A program made the position numbers and the translations under genes. The notes below the pieces were generated by a model. It saw only the letters and a program-made list of their open reading frames with translations, made no database searches and had not been told where the DNA came from. From a bacterium (GTDB lineage: Bacteria > Planctomycetota > UBA8108 > UBA1146): a stretch of DNA of 33,755 nucleotides. Shown here one piece after another: positions 1 to 7,726 of this stretch (within the stretch, counting starts at the first letter, position 1; each line of letters starts with the position of its first letter). The stretch lies in NCBI GenBank assembly GCA_029976805.1, contig JAPOLY010000030.1:1-33755 (forward strand), in the 5' to 3' direction.

Positions 1-336
1 CCCCCTGTACTCCGGGGACGAATCGGAGCCATGATTTTTGTAAATTCTCAATCTTCCCTGGGAATAGCCACTCGGCTCCCCGGGTTCGCTTCGATATTTG
101 GATGGCAATCGATCCTGAGGGAACGGTTCATTTCCAAACTCGCCCACCAAAAGGTCCAACAGACCGTCTCCATCGAAATCATGCAGATACGGAGCGGCGT
201 GCCCCACCGTGACATCGATCGGTTCTCCGGAGGAGACCAGTCTCTCAGGTGATTCGAATTGGAACTGGGGTTTCTCCGCATCAAAAACCGGCCCGGAAAG
301 CAGCAGGAGAGTCAGAGTTGCATTCAACAGGGACAT
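1..336 (-). CDS. Secreted FG-GAP/VCBS-repeat protein, N-terminal part (runs off the left edge)
   Basis: An open frame runs from an ATG at 336 down to base 1 without a stop (112 codons), so the gene continues outside the window. Residues 1-20 look like a signal peptide: a short start, then a Leu-rich core (TLTLLLLSG), then a small-residue cleavage region. Around residues 52-70 is a typical FG-GAP/VCBS blade with a calcium-type loop (PYLHDFDGDGLLDLLVGEF), followed near residue 97 by GRLRIYKNHGS, the usual next strand. Such proteins form secreted beta-propellers in planctomycetes and related bacteria. The catalytic or binding role cannot be told from this part. The next upstream ATG on this strand is closed by a stop after four codons, which supports the start at 336. 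Confidence 0.75.
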   Translation of the reverse strand, partial: MSLLNATLTLLLLSGPVFDAEKPQFQFESPERLVSSGEPIDVTVGHAAPYLHDFDGDGLLDLLVGEFGNEPFPQDRLPSKYRSEPGEPSGYSQGRLRIYKNHGSDSSPEYRG

Positions 337-464
337 ACACTTCTCACATTCCACTCATAGAGGTTTAACGGCACTCAGAGGCATAGTAACACTACGAAGT
401 GCAAAACCACTACAGGGCAGGATGGGTGAAGTTGGCAGAATAAGGAAACAAGGAAAGAAAAAGG

Positions 465-541
465 TGGCACGCCCGCCAGGACTTGAACCTGGAACCTTCG
501 GATTAGAAATCCGATGCTCTATCCAGTTGAGCTACAGGCGC
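465..541 (-). tRNA. tRNA-Arg (anticodon TCT)
   Basis: On the minus strand the 77-base sequence folds as a full cloverleaf. The acceptor arm is GCGCCTG against CGGGCGT, with a G-U first pair. The D-arm starts TAGCTC, the anticodon stem TCGGA/TCCGA encloses a loop with TCT, and the T-arm is CCAGG-TTCAAGT-CCTGG. The discriminator is G and the CCA end is genomically encoded. The anticodon reads AGA (arginine). It lies between the FG-GAP gene and pdxH on the same strand. Confidence 0.95.
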
Positions 542-668
542 ACTGAATGATCTCTTGTCTGGACTTTTGGAAGTATGCCCTGATCAGCCGGTCTTGGAAA
601 GTGAAGTTGAACGTTTCCAAAAGAACTCCGGAATACTGGCAAAGTCCTGCCTCACCGCCCCATGACCG

Positions 669-1307
669 TTATGGCTGCAGCTCGCTCATCAACCACTGGT
701 CACCCTCGAGATCATACTGGACTCTGTCGTGAACGCGCCCGGGCTGGCCCTGCCAAAACTCGAATCGTGTCGGTACAACCCGGTAGCCTCCCCATGTTTC
801 AGGACATTCGATGGGGTTTTCTCCACCTGCAAGAGATTGGAGCTGGGCCTCAAAAGCATCCCTCGAATCCATGACTGAACTCTGATGAGAAACAGCTGCT
901 GCGGCTCTGGACAGACGGGGCCTGCTGTTGAAATAATTTTCGGTGACCTCGCGACTCGATTTTTCAACCCGCCCCTCGATGCGAACTTGTCTTTGCAGTC
1001 TGGGCCAATGAGACAAAATCGCCACATGGGGATTGGCTTCCATTTCCTCCGCTTTTCTCGAAGTGTAGTCCGTGAAAAAGAAGAACCCTTCTGGCCCAAA
1101 GATTTTCAACAACACCATTCTCAATGAGGGTGCACCTGATTTCGTGGTGGTGGCAAGGGCGATCCTGTTGGGTTCTCCATGCCCGGCAGCCTCTTCTTCT
1201 TCATACCAGAGACGAAACTGCTCGACGGGATCGGAATGAACATTTTCTGCCCTGATAGAAGAACTTGCGAAATTGTAGTCCTGGCGGGGTGGGTAGTTTT
1301 GATTCAT
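669..1307 (-). CDS. pdxH: Pyridoxamine 5'-phosphate oxidase (PdxH)
   Basis: FMN-dependent cytosolic enzyme that oxidises pyridoxine or pyridoxamine 5'-phosphate to pyridoxal 5'-phosphate, in the salvage and last step of vitamin B6 synthesis. Family signatures occur in order: SLRMVLLK near residue 61, FFTDYTSRKAEEME (FMN phosphate contacts), RQVRIEGRVE, NYFNSRPRLS, the substrate-region PETWGGYRVVP, and EFWQGQPGRVHDR near the C-terminus. The frame stays open to an ATG at 1376, but the ATG at 1307 is preferred. It gives 212 residues, close to the usual length of about 215, puts the conserved N-terminal RQDYN region at the start, and has a GGAAG-like site upstream. The gene is monocistronic, divergent from the helicase gene, and all expected motifs are intact. 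Confidence 0.93.
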   Translation of the reverse strand: MNQNYPPRQDYNFASSSIRAENVHSDPVEQFRLWYEEEEAAGHGEPNRIALATTTKSGAPSLRMVLLKIFGPEGFFFFTDYTSRKAEEMEANPHVAILSHWPRLQRQVRIEGRVEKSSREVTENYFNSRPRLSRAAAAVSHQSSVMDSRDAFEAQLQSLAGGENPIECPETWGGYRVVPTRFEFWQGQPGRVHDRVQYDLEGDQWLMSELQP

Positions 1308-1481
1308 GGTGCCACTTCCACTGATCAGGGCTGAAGTTGTGTCGTTCTGACTATAAATCCCCAGAATCGGAAACATCCAAGAAGTTCACAGATATACTTC
1401 ACCTATGAACGGATTCCATGTGGAAGCCCCTCGTCAATGAGGTGATTCACACTTTGCCCACTCTTGAAAGCCCTTGTCCAC

Positions 1482-2906
1482 ATGAACGCAGCTGCCGACA
1501 GCCTTCTGGAGAGATTTTCAGACCTTGATCTCAAGCCGTCTCTGGCACAGGCGATCGAGAGCGCGGGGTATTCGGATCCACGACCGATTCAAGCCCAGTC
1601 CATCCCCCAGGCTCTGGAAGGTCAGGATATTCTGGGGCTTGCTCAGACAGGAACAGGCAAAACAGCGGCTTTTGCGATCCCTGCGATTGAATCCCTTCTC
1701 CGAAAGAGGGGCAAGAGCCCAAGAGTGCTGGTGATCGCCCCCACACGTGAGTTGGTTTCGCAAATCGATGACGAATTCCGCAAACTCACGAAGGGCTCCC
1801 GCCTCAGGTCCATGACCATTTACGGCGGTGTCTCTGAAAAGCCCCAAATCGAAAAATTGCGTAAACACCCTGACATCATCTGCGCATGCCCAGGCCGATT
1901 GCTCGACCTGATGAATCAGGGGCATGTCGATCTGCAGTACATCCGCCATTTGGTTCTCGATGAAGCGGACCACATGTTCGATATGGGATTTCTTCCGGAC
2001 ATCCGACGAATTCTCTCAGAACTTCCTACGGAACGACAAAATCTTCTTTTTGCAGCAACCATGCCACCAGAGATCCGCAAACTTGCTCAACAAATTCTGA
2101 AAAATCCGTTCGTTGCTGAAATCAATCATACTGCACCTGCGAACACCATCGAACATGCCCTCTACCCCGTTCCAGAAAAGCGGAAGATTGAACTGCTGAG
2201 GAAAATGCTCAAGGAGAAATCCTTCTCTTCAGCCATCGTCTTCACGCGAACCAAAAGACGAGCCCGTCAACTGGCGGAAAAGTTGGGCAAAGACGGACAC
2301 AAAGCAGTCGCTCTGCAGGGAAACATGTCTCAGAACCAGCGCGATCGTGCGATGAACGGTTTCCGAAAGGGCCAGTTCAATATTCTCGTGGCCACCGACA
2401 TTGCGGCCCGTGGAATCGACGTGGCCAGTGTTTCCAATGTCGTCAACCTGGATATCCCCAACACTGCTGAAGCCTACACTCACCGAATCGGCAGAACAGG
2501 CCGATCAGAACGCGACGGAAAAGCATTCACTTTTGTCTCAGAGGCCGACATGGACATGGTTCTGGAGATTGAGAAAGTGATTGGACAACAAATTGAGACG
2601 ATCTTTACTCCAGGCTTCGACTCCGTAGATTTTACGCGCCCGGAAAAAGGACGCAGAAGAACGGCAAAGAAAAAGACCAGCTCAGGTCCGTCAAACAGAG
2701 GTCAGGGATCAAGATCCAACCGCCAACGACGCTCCGGATCTGGTGCGAAAAGTCGCCCGAGGCAGGGAAGAAACCAGAGCAGACAAAACACCGATCAGGA
2801 AAGTGGCGGTTCTGGCGCTAAAAAACGCAGAAGACCGTCAGGAAGCGGGAAGCCTGTTCGAAGAAAACGATCTTCACGATCGTCCTCCAATACTTCTTCG
2901 CGCTGA
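1482..2906 (+). CDS. DEAD-box ATP-dependent RNA helicase, RhlE-like
   Basis: Cytosolic RNA helicase for RNA remodelling, probably ribosome assembly or mRNA turnover. Motifs in order: Q-motif with PIQ near residue 35, Walker A AQTGTGKT near 54, PTRELV, GG, CPGR in place of the usual TPGR, DEAD near 160, AAT in place of the usual SAT, then VFTRTKRRA, VATDIAARGID and HRIGRTGR in the second RecA domain. After about residue 395 a Ser/Arg/Lys/Gly-rich, disordered basic tail of about 80 residues follows, a common RNA-binding extension of RhlE-type proteins. The frame opens with a TTG at 1464; the ATG at 1482 is preferred although its ribosome site is weak. The ATP-grasp gene begins 63 bases downstream on the same strand with no visible terminator, so co-transcription is possible. 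Confidence 0.92.
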   Translation: MNAAADSLLERFSDLDLKPSLAQAIESAGYSDPRPIQAQSIPQALEGQDILGLAQTGTGKTAAFAIPAIESLLRKRGKSPRVLVIAPTRELVSQIDDEFRKLTKGSRLRSMTIYGGVSEKPQIEKLRKHPDIICACPGRLLDLMNQGHVDLQYIRHLVLDEADHMFDMGFLPDIRRILSELPTERQNLLFAATMPPEIRKLAQQILKNPFVAEINHTAPANTIEHALYPVPEKRKIELLRKMLKEKSFSSAIVFTRTKRRARQLAEKLGKDGHKAVALQGNMSQNQRDRAMNGFRKGQFNILVATDIAARGIDVASVSNVVNLDIPNTAEAYTHRIGRTGRSERDGKAFTFVSEADMDMVLEIEKVIGQQIETIFTPGFDSVDFTRPEKGRRRTAKKKTSSGPSNRGQGSRSNRQRRSGSGAKSRPRQGRNQSRQNTDQESGGSGAKKRRRPSGSGKPVRRKRSSRSSSNTSSR

Positions 2907-2969
2907 GCAGATTCCAGCCACTACCAAAGAAGAAGCCTGCCTGTTACATTTCAGCGAACTCCAACAGAA

Positions 2970-3989
2970 GTGAGTCTTCTTTTGCGAATCTGTCTGTTGA
3001 CCACACAGGACCTCGACGAAGATCCATTCCCGGATGACGATTGGCCCTGTGATCCCAGGCCTTTCATTCCCGAAGCGGAGTGGCATGTTGCCGTTCTCGA
3101 AGGCAAACATGATTGCCTCCCTCATGTCGAAGAATTGATCTCCCAGGAGTTTGATCTTTACTTCAACTTGTGTGATGGAACCGAAGACGAAGATTCCCCT
3201 GGTATCGAAGTTATTCATGCTCTCGAGGCAGCAAAAGTGCCGTTCGCTGGAGCCAGTTCTGAAAGCTATGAACCGACACGCTCTGAAATGAAAAAAGCGT
3301 GCAAAAAATTGGGGATTGCCACACCCAAGCATGTTTTCGCAAAGAATGACGCTGATATAGAAAAAGCGGCGAAACGGCTAAGGTTCCCCCTCTTTGTCAA
3401 GCACCACAACAGTTACGCCTCTGTCGATATCAGTCGCAGATCCAAGGTCATGACACCTGAGGGACTGAGAATTCAGGCGCAAAAAATCATTTCGCGTCAT
3501 GGCCAGGCATTGATCGAAGAATTCATCGAAGGCAAAGAGTGCACTGTTCTTGTTGCCGAAAATCCAAGGAACCCCAATAAGCCCATCGCCTATCCACCTG
3601 CACAGTACAACTTTCCTGAAGGAGACAGCTTCAAGCACTCTGATCTTAAGTGGGTTGACTACAGTGGTCTCTCCGCTGTGAAAGTGGATGACCCGGTTCT
3701 ATCAAAAAGACTTCAGGACGAATCAGCCCGCTTTTTCCTGGAACTCAAGGGGACCAGCTTCGGACGTTGTGATATCCGTGTCGCAGATGATGGAACGACC
3801 TACATGCTGGAGATTAATTCCAACTGCGGCATTTATTATCCAAAGGAAGACTGGAGCAGTGCGGATGTTTGTCTCTCTTTTGATCCAGATGGTCATGAGG
3901 GATTTACTCGCCTGTTGGTGAAAGCGGCTCTTGCTCGCCATCGAAGGCTCCACCGAGCCAAGGCCTCGAAAAAGCGACAGAAGGCTTAA
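2970..3989 (+). CDS. D-alanine--D-alanine ligase-like ATP-grasp protein
   Basis: ATP-grasp ligase of the Ddl-like group; such enzymes join a carboxylate to an amine through an acyl phosphate. Visible features are an N-terminal region with FNLCDGTEDED and the VPFAGASSESY segment (about residues 65-100). The ATP-binding core follows: PLFVKHHNSYAS near 145 and LIEEFIEGKECTVLV near 180. The metal site is at about 268-286, DIRV followed by YMLEINSNCG, which keeps the Asp, Glu and Asn ligands. The region that follows Asn in true Ddl enzymes, which sets D-Ala specificity, is replaced by NCGIYYPKEDW, so the substrate is probably not D-Ala. The start is a GTG at 2970. The C-terminus is Lys/Arg rich. 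Product identity is inferred from fold motifs only. Confidence 0.8.
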   Translation: MSLLLRICLLTTQDLDEDPFPDDDWPCDPRPFIPEAEWHVAVLEGKHDCLPHVEELISQEFDLYFNLCDGTEDEDSPGIEVIHALEAAKVPFAGASSESYEPTRSEMKKACKKLGIATPKHVFAKNDADIEKAAKRLRFPLFVKHHNSYASVDISRRSKVMTPEGLRIQAQKIISRHGQALIEEFIEGKECTVLVAENPRNPNKPIAYPPAQYNFPEGDSFKHSDLKWVDYSGLSAVKVDDPVLSKRLQDESARFFLELKGTSFGRCDIRVADDGTTYMLEINSNCGIYYPKEDWSSADVCLSFDPDGHEGFTRLLVKAALARHRRLHRAKASKKRQKA

Positions 3990-4028
3990 GCCAATCGGTC
4001 TCCTGTCGACAATCTTTGGGAGCACTCC

Positions 4029-5690
4029 TCAGGGGCAAGTCGCTCCGTAACTGTCGCAGCCATTCTCCGCACCAGAGGGGTCCTGTCCACATTGTGGAAA
4101 GGGTGAAAGGGGCATAGCCCCCCCACTGAATAGTGAACCCAGCTTGTAAACGGCATCGGCAATATTGATCACTTCATCGTCGTTGACGTCACAAGCGTCC
4201 AAGCAAGGTACTGCCGCCTGGCCAAACAGGTAATTCAGAGAAACAATCGCATCGGCGATGTTGAATGCACCATTGGCATTGCAATCTCCCCGTATGAAGT
4301 CGGCGTTCTCACAGTCATCCGGAATACCATTCAGATTTCCATCGATACTGGTCCCATTCCCGAGATCACAACTGTCGAGAACACCATTGAGATTACAATC
4401 CTCAGCCACTCCCGTTGCTATCTGACAAGAATCCAGAGCTCCATCCAGATCGCAGTCCAAAGACGAATCAACTGCAATAGAGCATTCATCAAGTACCCCG
4501 TTCAAATCGCAATCGGTGGCTGACCCCGAAGCCAACTCGCAATCATCAGGAAGGCCATCCAGGTCGCAATCATTGGCTGTTCCTGAATTAATTTCACACG
4601 CGTCGAGCACACCATCGATGTCACAGTCAAATGCGACTCCCAAATCGATCGCACAACTGTCCAGCAACCCATCCGAATCGCAATCAGAATCAGATCCATT
4701 GGCAATTTGACAGATATCCAGGATGGCATTCAGATCACAATCAGAAGCTCCAGCCAAAATTTGACAACTGTCGGGGATACCATTGATATCGCAATCCTGC
4801 ACCGCTCCGGAATCGATCGCACATGCATCAGGGGTCCCATCGAGATCACAGTCTTGTGCCTGCGCCTGAGCGATTTCACACTCGTCAGGGAGACCATCCA
4901 GATCACAATCCTGACTGAGGCCATCGGCGATGGCACAGGAGTCCAACACGCCATCGCCATCGCAATCCAGTGAAGGCTGGCAAGGATCTGCGATCAAATC
5001 ACCATTACAATCTGATTCGCAGATGTCCGGGATTCCATCGAGATTGCAATCCGGCAGTGCAGGATCAAATCCACACTCGTCCGGGATACCATCCCCATCA
5101 CAATCGACACTGATTCCGCCAGATATGTCGTCCCCGTCGGGAACACCGTTCAAGTTACAGTCGGTAATGAACTCAATTGTGCCGGAAACCGTTGTTGGAG
5201 TGATTTCCAGTCCCTGCATGACCACCAAGAGCTCCACAGGAGGAAAGTGAAGAGCAGCAGAAAATTGAAGTTGAGTGGATCCTGTCGCTGCGGGATCGAC
5301 GGCATAGGTTGCCAAAATCAGCTCCCGGTCTTCCCCGGCTACAAGGTCCGTGATCGGTGGGGATAAATCAAACAGGCAACCCACAATGTATCCTCCGCCT
5401 CCAGTCGGGCTCATTTCCATCATCAGATAGTCCGGGGATACTCCACCCAGTGTGGCATCCTCAAGGTGATCGCCTCTGGCCAGATCCATCAATGTCAATT
5501 GTGTGGGATCGTGCGTCACTCCAAATGAGAAAGCTTCACAATCCAGAGTGTGATTGAGAAAGATTCTGGAGACGACAGGCAATCCTGGGCTCGCCTGCAA
5601 ATTAGTCAACCTCAGCTCTGCGCTCGGAGTTTGAGCCTCAGAAACTGAAGGACAGAGCATCACCATTAGAAGAAGCATAAAGCGATACAT
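4029..5690 (-). CDS. Secreted protein: cohesin-like domain, calcium TSP3-type repeats, dockerin-like tail
   Basis: A signal peptide covers residues 1-19 (MYRFMLLLMVMLCPS, cleaved before TPSAEL). Residues 21-170 resemble a cohesin-type beta-sandwich: opening strand AELRLTNLQASPGLPV, a GVTHDPTQLTLMDL segment matching the 'yDp..L' strand, and LILATYAVDP before the last strands. Residues 172-463 are Asp/Cys-rich repeats of the form DCDLDGxPDxC, mostly 19 residues long, which should bind calcium. Residues 465-553 are the dockerin-like module found on five other proteins here, with two EF-hand-like loops (DCNANGAFNIAD and DVNDDEVINIAD) and Cys-rich ends. GGGAG lies 11 bases before the ATG. It is convergent with the ATP-grasp gene (39-base gap). 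Function unknown; a structural or scaffolding role is inferred. Confidence 0.85.
   Translation of the reverse strand: MYRFMLLLMVMLCPSVSEAQTPSAELRLTNLQASPGLPVVSRIFLNHTLDCEAFSFGVTHDPTQLTLMDLARGDHLEDATLGGVSPDYLMMEMSPTGGGGYIVGCLFDLSPPITDLVAGEDRELILATYAVDPAATGSTQLQFSAALHFPPVELLVVMQGLEITPTTVSGTIEFITDCNLNGVPDGDDISGGISVDCDGDGIPDECGFDPALPDCNLDGIPDICESDCNGDLIADPCQPSLDCDGDGVLDSCAIADGLSQDCDLDGLPDECEIAQAQAQDCDLDGTPDACAIDSGAVQDCDINGIPDSCQILAGASDCDLNAILDICQIANGSDSDCDSDGLLDSCAIDLGVAFDCDIDGVLDACEINSGTANDCDLDGLPDDCELASGSATDCDLNGVLDECSIAVDSSLDCDLDGALDSCQIATGVAEDCNLNGVLDSCDLGNGTSIDGNLNGIPDDCENADFIRGDCNANGAFNIADAIVSLNYLFGQAAVPCLDACDVNDDEVINIADAVYKLGSLFSGGAMPLSPFPQCGQDPSGAENGCDSYGATCP
4336..4967 (-). repeat. 57-bp tandem coding repeats (19-residue calcium-binding unit)
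   Basis: The anchor TC(G/A)CA(A/G)TC on the plus strand recurs at 4450, 4507, 4564, 4621, 4678, 4735, 4789, 4846, 4903 and 4960. Every step is 57 bases except one of 54 (4735 to 4789). A diverged copy of the anchor sits at 4393, and the series begins near 4336. On the coding (minus) strand each unit encodes xDCDLDGxPDxCxIxxGxx. This is repeat expansion inside the gene, not an intergenic array. Confidence 0.9.
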
Positions 5691-5835
5691 GGATATAAAC
5701 TCCCGGAATCCACTCCCTACGCTGAAACGGATTCATTTTCGAATAACCCTCAAATCGTACTACAGGGCCATGTTTGAATATATTTGGATTTTTTCCTGAT
5801 CAATGAAAGACAGGAAAATCATGTCATTCATCGAT

Positions 5836-5876
5836 GAAAAATGGGCGAAGAGCTTTTCGCTCTTCGCCCATTTTTC
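5836..5876 (-). terminator. Strong intrinsic terminator of the peroxidase gene
   Basis: A perfect 18-bp inverted repeat (5836-5853 with 5859-5876) has a 5-base loop. The core is GGGCGAAGAGC/GCTCTTCGCCC, flanked by A-runs on one side and T-runs on the other. It lies about 20 bases past the stop of the leftward peroxidase gene. Its symmetric A/T flanks mean it could work in both directions, but only the leftward gene needs it. Confidence 0.9.
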
Positions 5877-5894
5877 AGAGGACTGGATTCGTCT

Positions 5895-7469
5895 CTAATC
5901 GAGACATTCCAATAAATCGATCGTCAAATCCGGCCCCTCAGAGAGTTCTGAGGGAGCGGGAAGAGGTTCAGCTCCGTTGAACAATCGCGCAAGCAGGCGG
6001 ACAGCGTCGGCAATATTCAACTGCCCATCGTCGTTGGTATCTGCTGCATCCTCACAGGTAATCGGAAGGCTGTCGAAAAGGTGCTGCAATCCTGTGATGG
6101 CATCGCTGATATCCACACTACCATCCCGGTTGACGTCTCCCCTGCGAAAGAACTTGGGCATGGACGGGTGATCGAAGGGAGGCAACGCAGCTTCGACCCT
6201 CGGGTCAGTGAGTGCCTCAAGAAACTCCACCAGATCCAGCCTGGCACCCAAGGGAAGGTTCAATGGCGGTGTACCTGGCCCCTGCTCGGGATTCTGGAAA
6301 TCTCCGCCCGCATTGTAGAAATTGACGACCTCCAAAAGTGTCTCCTTGCCCCCGTTATGGAAGTAGGGAGCCCGGAGAGCGACGTTTCGAAGAGGCGGAG
6401 TCTTGAATCGCCCCCTGTCGACCTCATTCCCCGTGACCTGAAAACGCCCTGTATCCTCATTTTCAGGTCTGACACCGATATCGTGAAAAACATTGTCACT
6501 CAAAAACGGTCCCCCATGACATGGAAGACAGTTGTTGAGGAAGACGTTCATCCCTTGCTGCTGATCAGGAGTCAAGGCGTTGGGGTTGCCATTGATGAAC
6601 TGGTCGAGGGGGGTCTGGTTTGGCAGAAGCGTTCTTTCATAGGCTGCGATAGCAAATGCGATTCGCTCAGCAGTAATCTCACTGTTTCCAAATGCCATTT
6701 GAAACAGGGACGGGTAGTCGGGAAACTGAGACAACGCTGCGACCATCGGTTGCGGAAGGTTGGTGGCATATTGCAGGGGAGTTGCTGCGATCAATCTTGC
6801 TCGAATATCATTCCATGTACGAGTCTCGCAGCCCATTTCCACCTCTGAGAGCAGGGGTTCAATCGCCTGATTCTCCAGGGCCCCCCCAGCAGGTGTCGAA
6901 TTTCCGGGAATGCTGACGGTTCCCGTCTCAGGGTTGATGAATTGGGGTCCAGAACGCCCATCCCAAAAGAGCGTTGGGGAATACATGGCACCGACTGTCG
7001 ATTGAGACTTACGCGAAGTCACCTGACGCTCGGTTCCAAAAATGCCCCCTCCCAAAATTTCGCCAGAACAATTCTGGTGCTGGATTCCGATGGAACCCAT
7101 GACGTCATCCGCGTTACCAAAGACACCATCCGCACCCGGGTGTCGGGTGACCTCTGCCAGAGTTCGTGGATCACTTCCACCAGCCTCAGGGAAATGGCAA
7201 GTACCGCAGGAAACGGCACTGTCTGTTGAGAGTTGGGTTTCCCAAAAAAGGAACTTTCCCAGCAGCTCTTTTTCCGGCGTCCCCGGATTTTGTGAAGGCT
7301 GGGGAACGGGGGGCAACGGTGGGATGCCTCCAGGCGGTGGTGGAGGTGGAGGTGGAGGTGGCGGGCCCTGAGCGATGACTGCACTGCTGAATCCAAAACT
7401 TGCCAGCAGGACGCCCAATCGCACCCATTGGGTCACCTTTTGTCGACTCTCGATCAGATTTGATCGCAT
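5895..7469 (-). CDS. Di-heme cytochrome c peroxidase (MauG/CcpA family) with a dockerin-like C-terminal tail
   Basis: Exported di-heme protein of the bacterial cytochrome c peroxidase family, which reduces peroxide with electrons from small cytochromes, or oxidises protein targets in MauG relatives. A signal peptide (residues 1-33, ending VIAQG) is followed by a run of 11 prolines at 36-46. The heme attachment sites are CGTCH at 88-92 and CLPCH at 314-318. Conserved family segments include YSPTLFWDGRSG, AIAAYERTLL, FKTPPLRNVALRAPYFHNG and VEFLEALTD. Residues 441-524 are the dockerin-like tail, with loops DVNRDGSVDISD and DTNDDGQLNIAD. An ideal AAGGAG lies 8 bases before the ATG. The gene is divergent from the UnbV lipoprotein gene. 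The added tail and the polyproline linker are unusual for this family. Confidence 0.92.
   Translation of the reverse strand: MRSNLIESRQKVTQWVRLGVLLASFGFSSAVIAQGPPPPPPPPPPPGGIPPLPPVPQPSQNPGTPEKELLGKFLFWETQLSTDSAVSCGTCHFPEAGGSDPRTLAEVTRHPGADGVFGNADDVMGSIGIQHQNCSGEILGGGIFGTERQVTSRKSQSTVGAMYSPTLFWDGRSGPQFINPETGTVSIPGNSTPAGGALENQAIEPLLSEVEMGCETRTWNDIRARLIAATPLQYATNLPQPMVAALSQFPDYPSLFQMAFGNSEITAERIAFAIAAYERTLLPNQTPLDQFINGNPNALTPDQQQGMNVFLNNCLPCHGGPFLSDNVFHDIGVRPENEDTGRFQVTGNEVDRGRFKTPPLRNVALRAPYFHNGGKETLLEVVNFYNAGGDFQNPEQGPGTPPLNLPLGARLDLVEFLEALTDPRVEAALPPFDHPSMPKFFRRGDVNRDGSVDISDAITGLQHLFDSLPITCEDAADTNDDGQLNIADAVRLLARLFNGAEPLPAPSELSEGPDLTIDLLECLD
7332..7364 (-). repeat. Polyproline trinucleotide tract (11 Pro codons)
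   Basis: The minus strand carries 11 consecutive Pro codons of mixed CCG/CCA/CCT type just after the signal peptide of the peroxidase. The central part alternates CCA and CCT, giving a 6-base microsatellite (TGGAGG on the plus strand) that could change length by slippage. In-frame units would change only linker length. Confidence 0.9.
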
Positions 7470-7726
7470 GGAATAACTCCTTGTTCGGGTAAATCTATCC
7501 TAGGCGGTCTGAAGAGATCTGACGAGGTCTCAATAGAAATTTCCCCCATTGAGAGCCCTCTTGCTCATGAAACCCCGCAGATAATTCCGGGTTTCCACCT
7601 TATCCTGACAGTTTCAATAACCGGCCTCCCGCATCTCACAAGTCGAAGGATTTTTTAACGGAATGGACAACGAGGTCCCCAGCGCAGCCTTATTTCCGTT
7701 ATTCTATTTCGCATGGGGGAAATCAT

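Noticed and set aside
594-620. Inverted repeat TTGGAAA / TTTCCAA downstream of pdxH
   Set aside because: Only 7 bp with a 13-base loop and no T-run on either strand, so it is not supported as a terminator.
4336-4967. Regular 57-bp spaced repeats that could look like a CRISPR array
   Set aside because: Repeat and spacer parts are both coding and in frame (DCDLDGxPDxC units), with no constant repeat block or unrelated spacers and no cas genes nearby.
6081-6848. 255-codon plus-strand frame inside the peroxidase gene
   Set aside because: It is antisense to well-conserved heme peroxidase coding sequence, and its product has no recognisable features.
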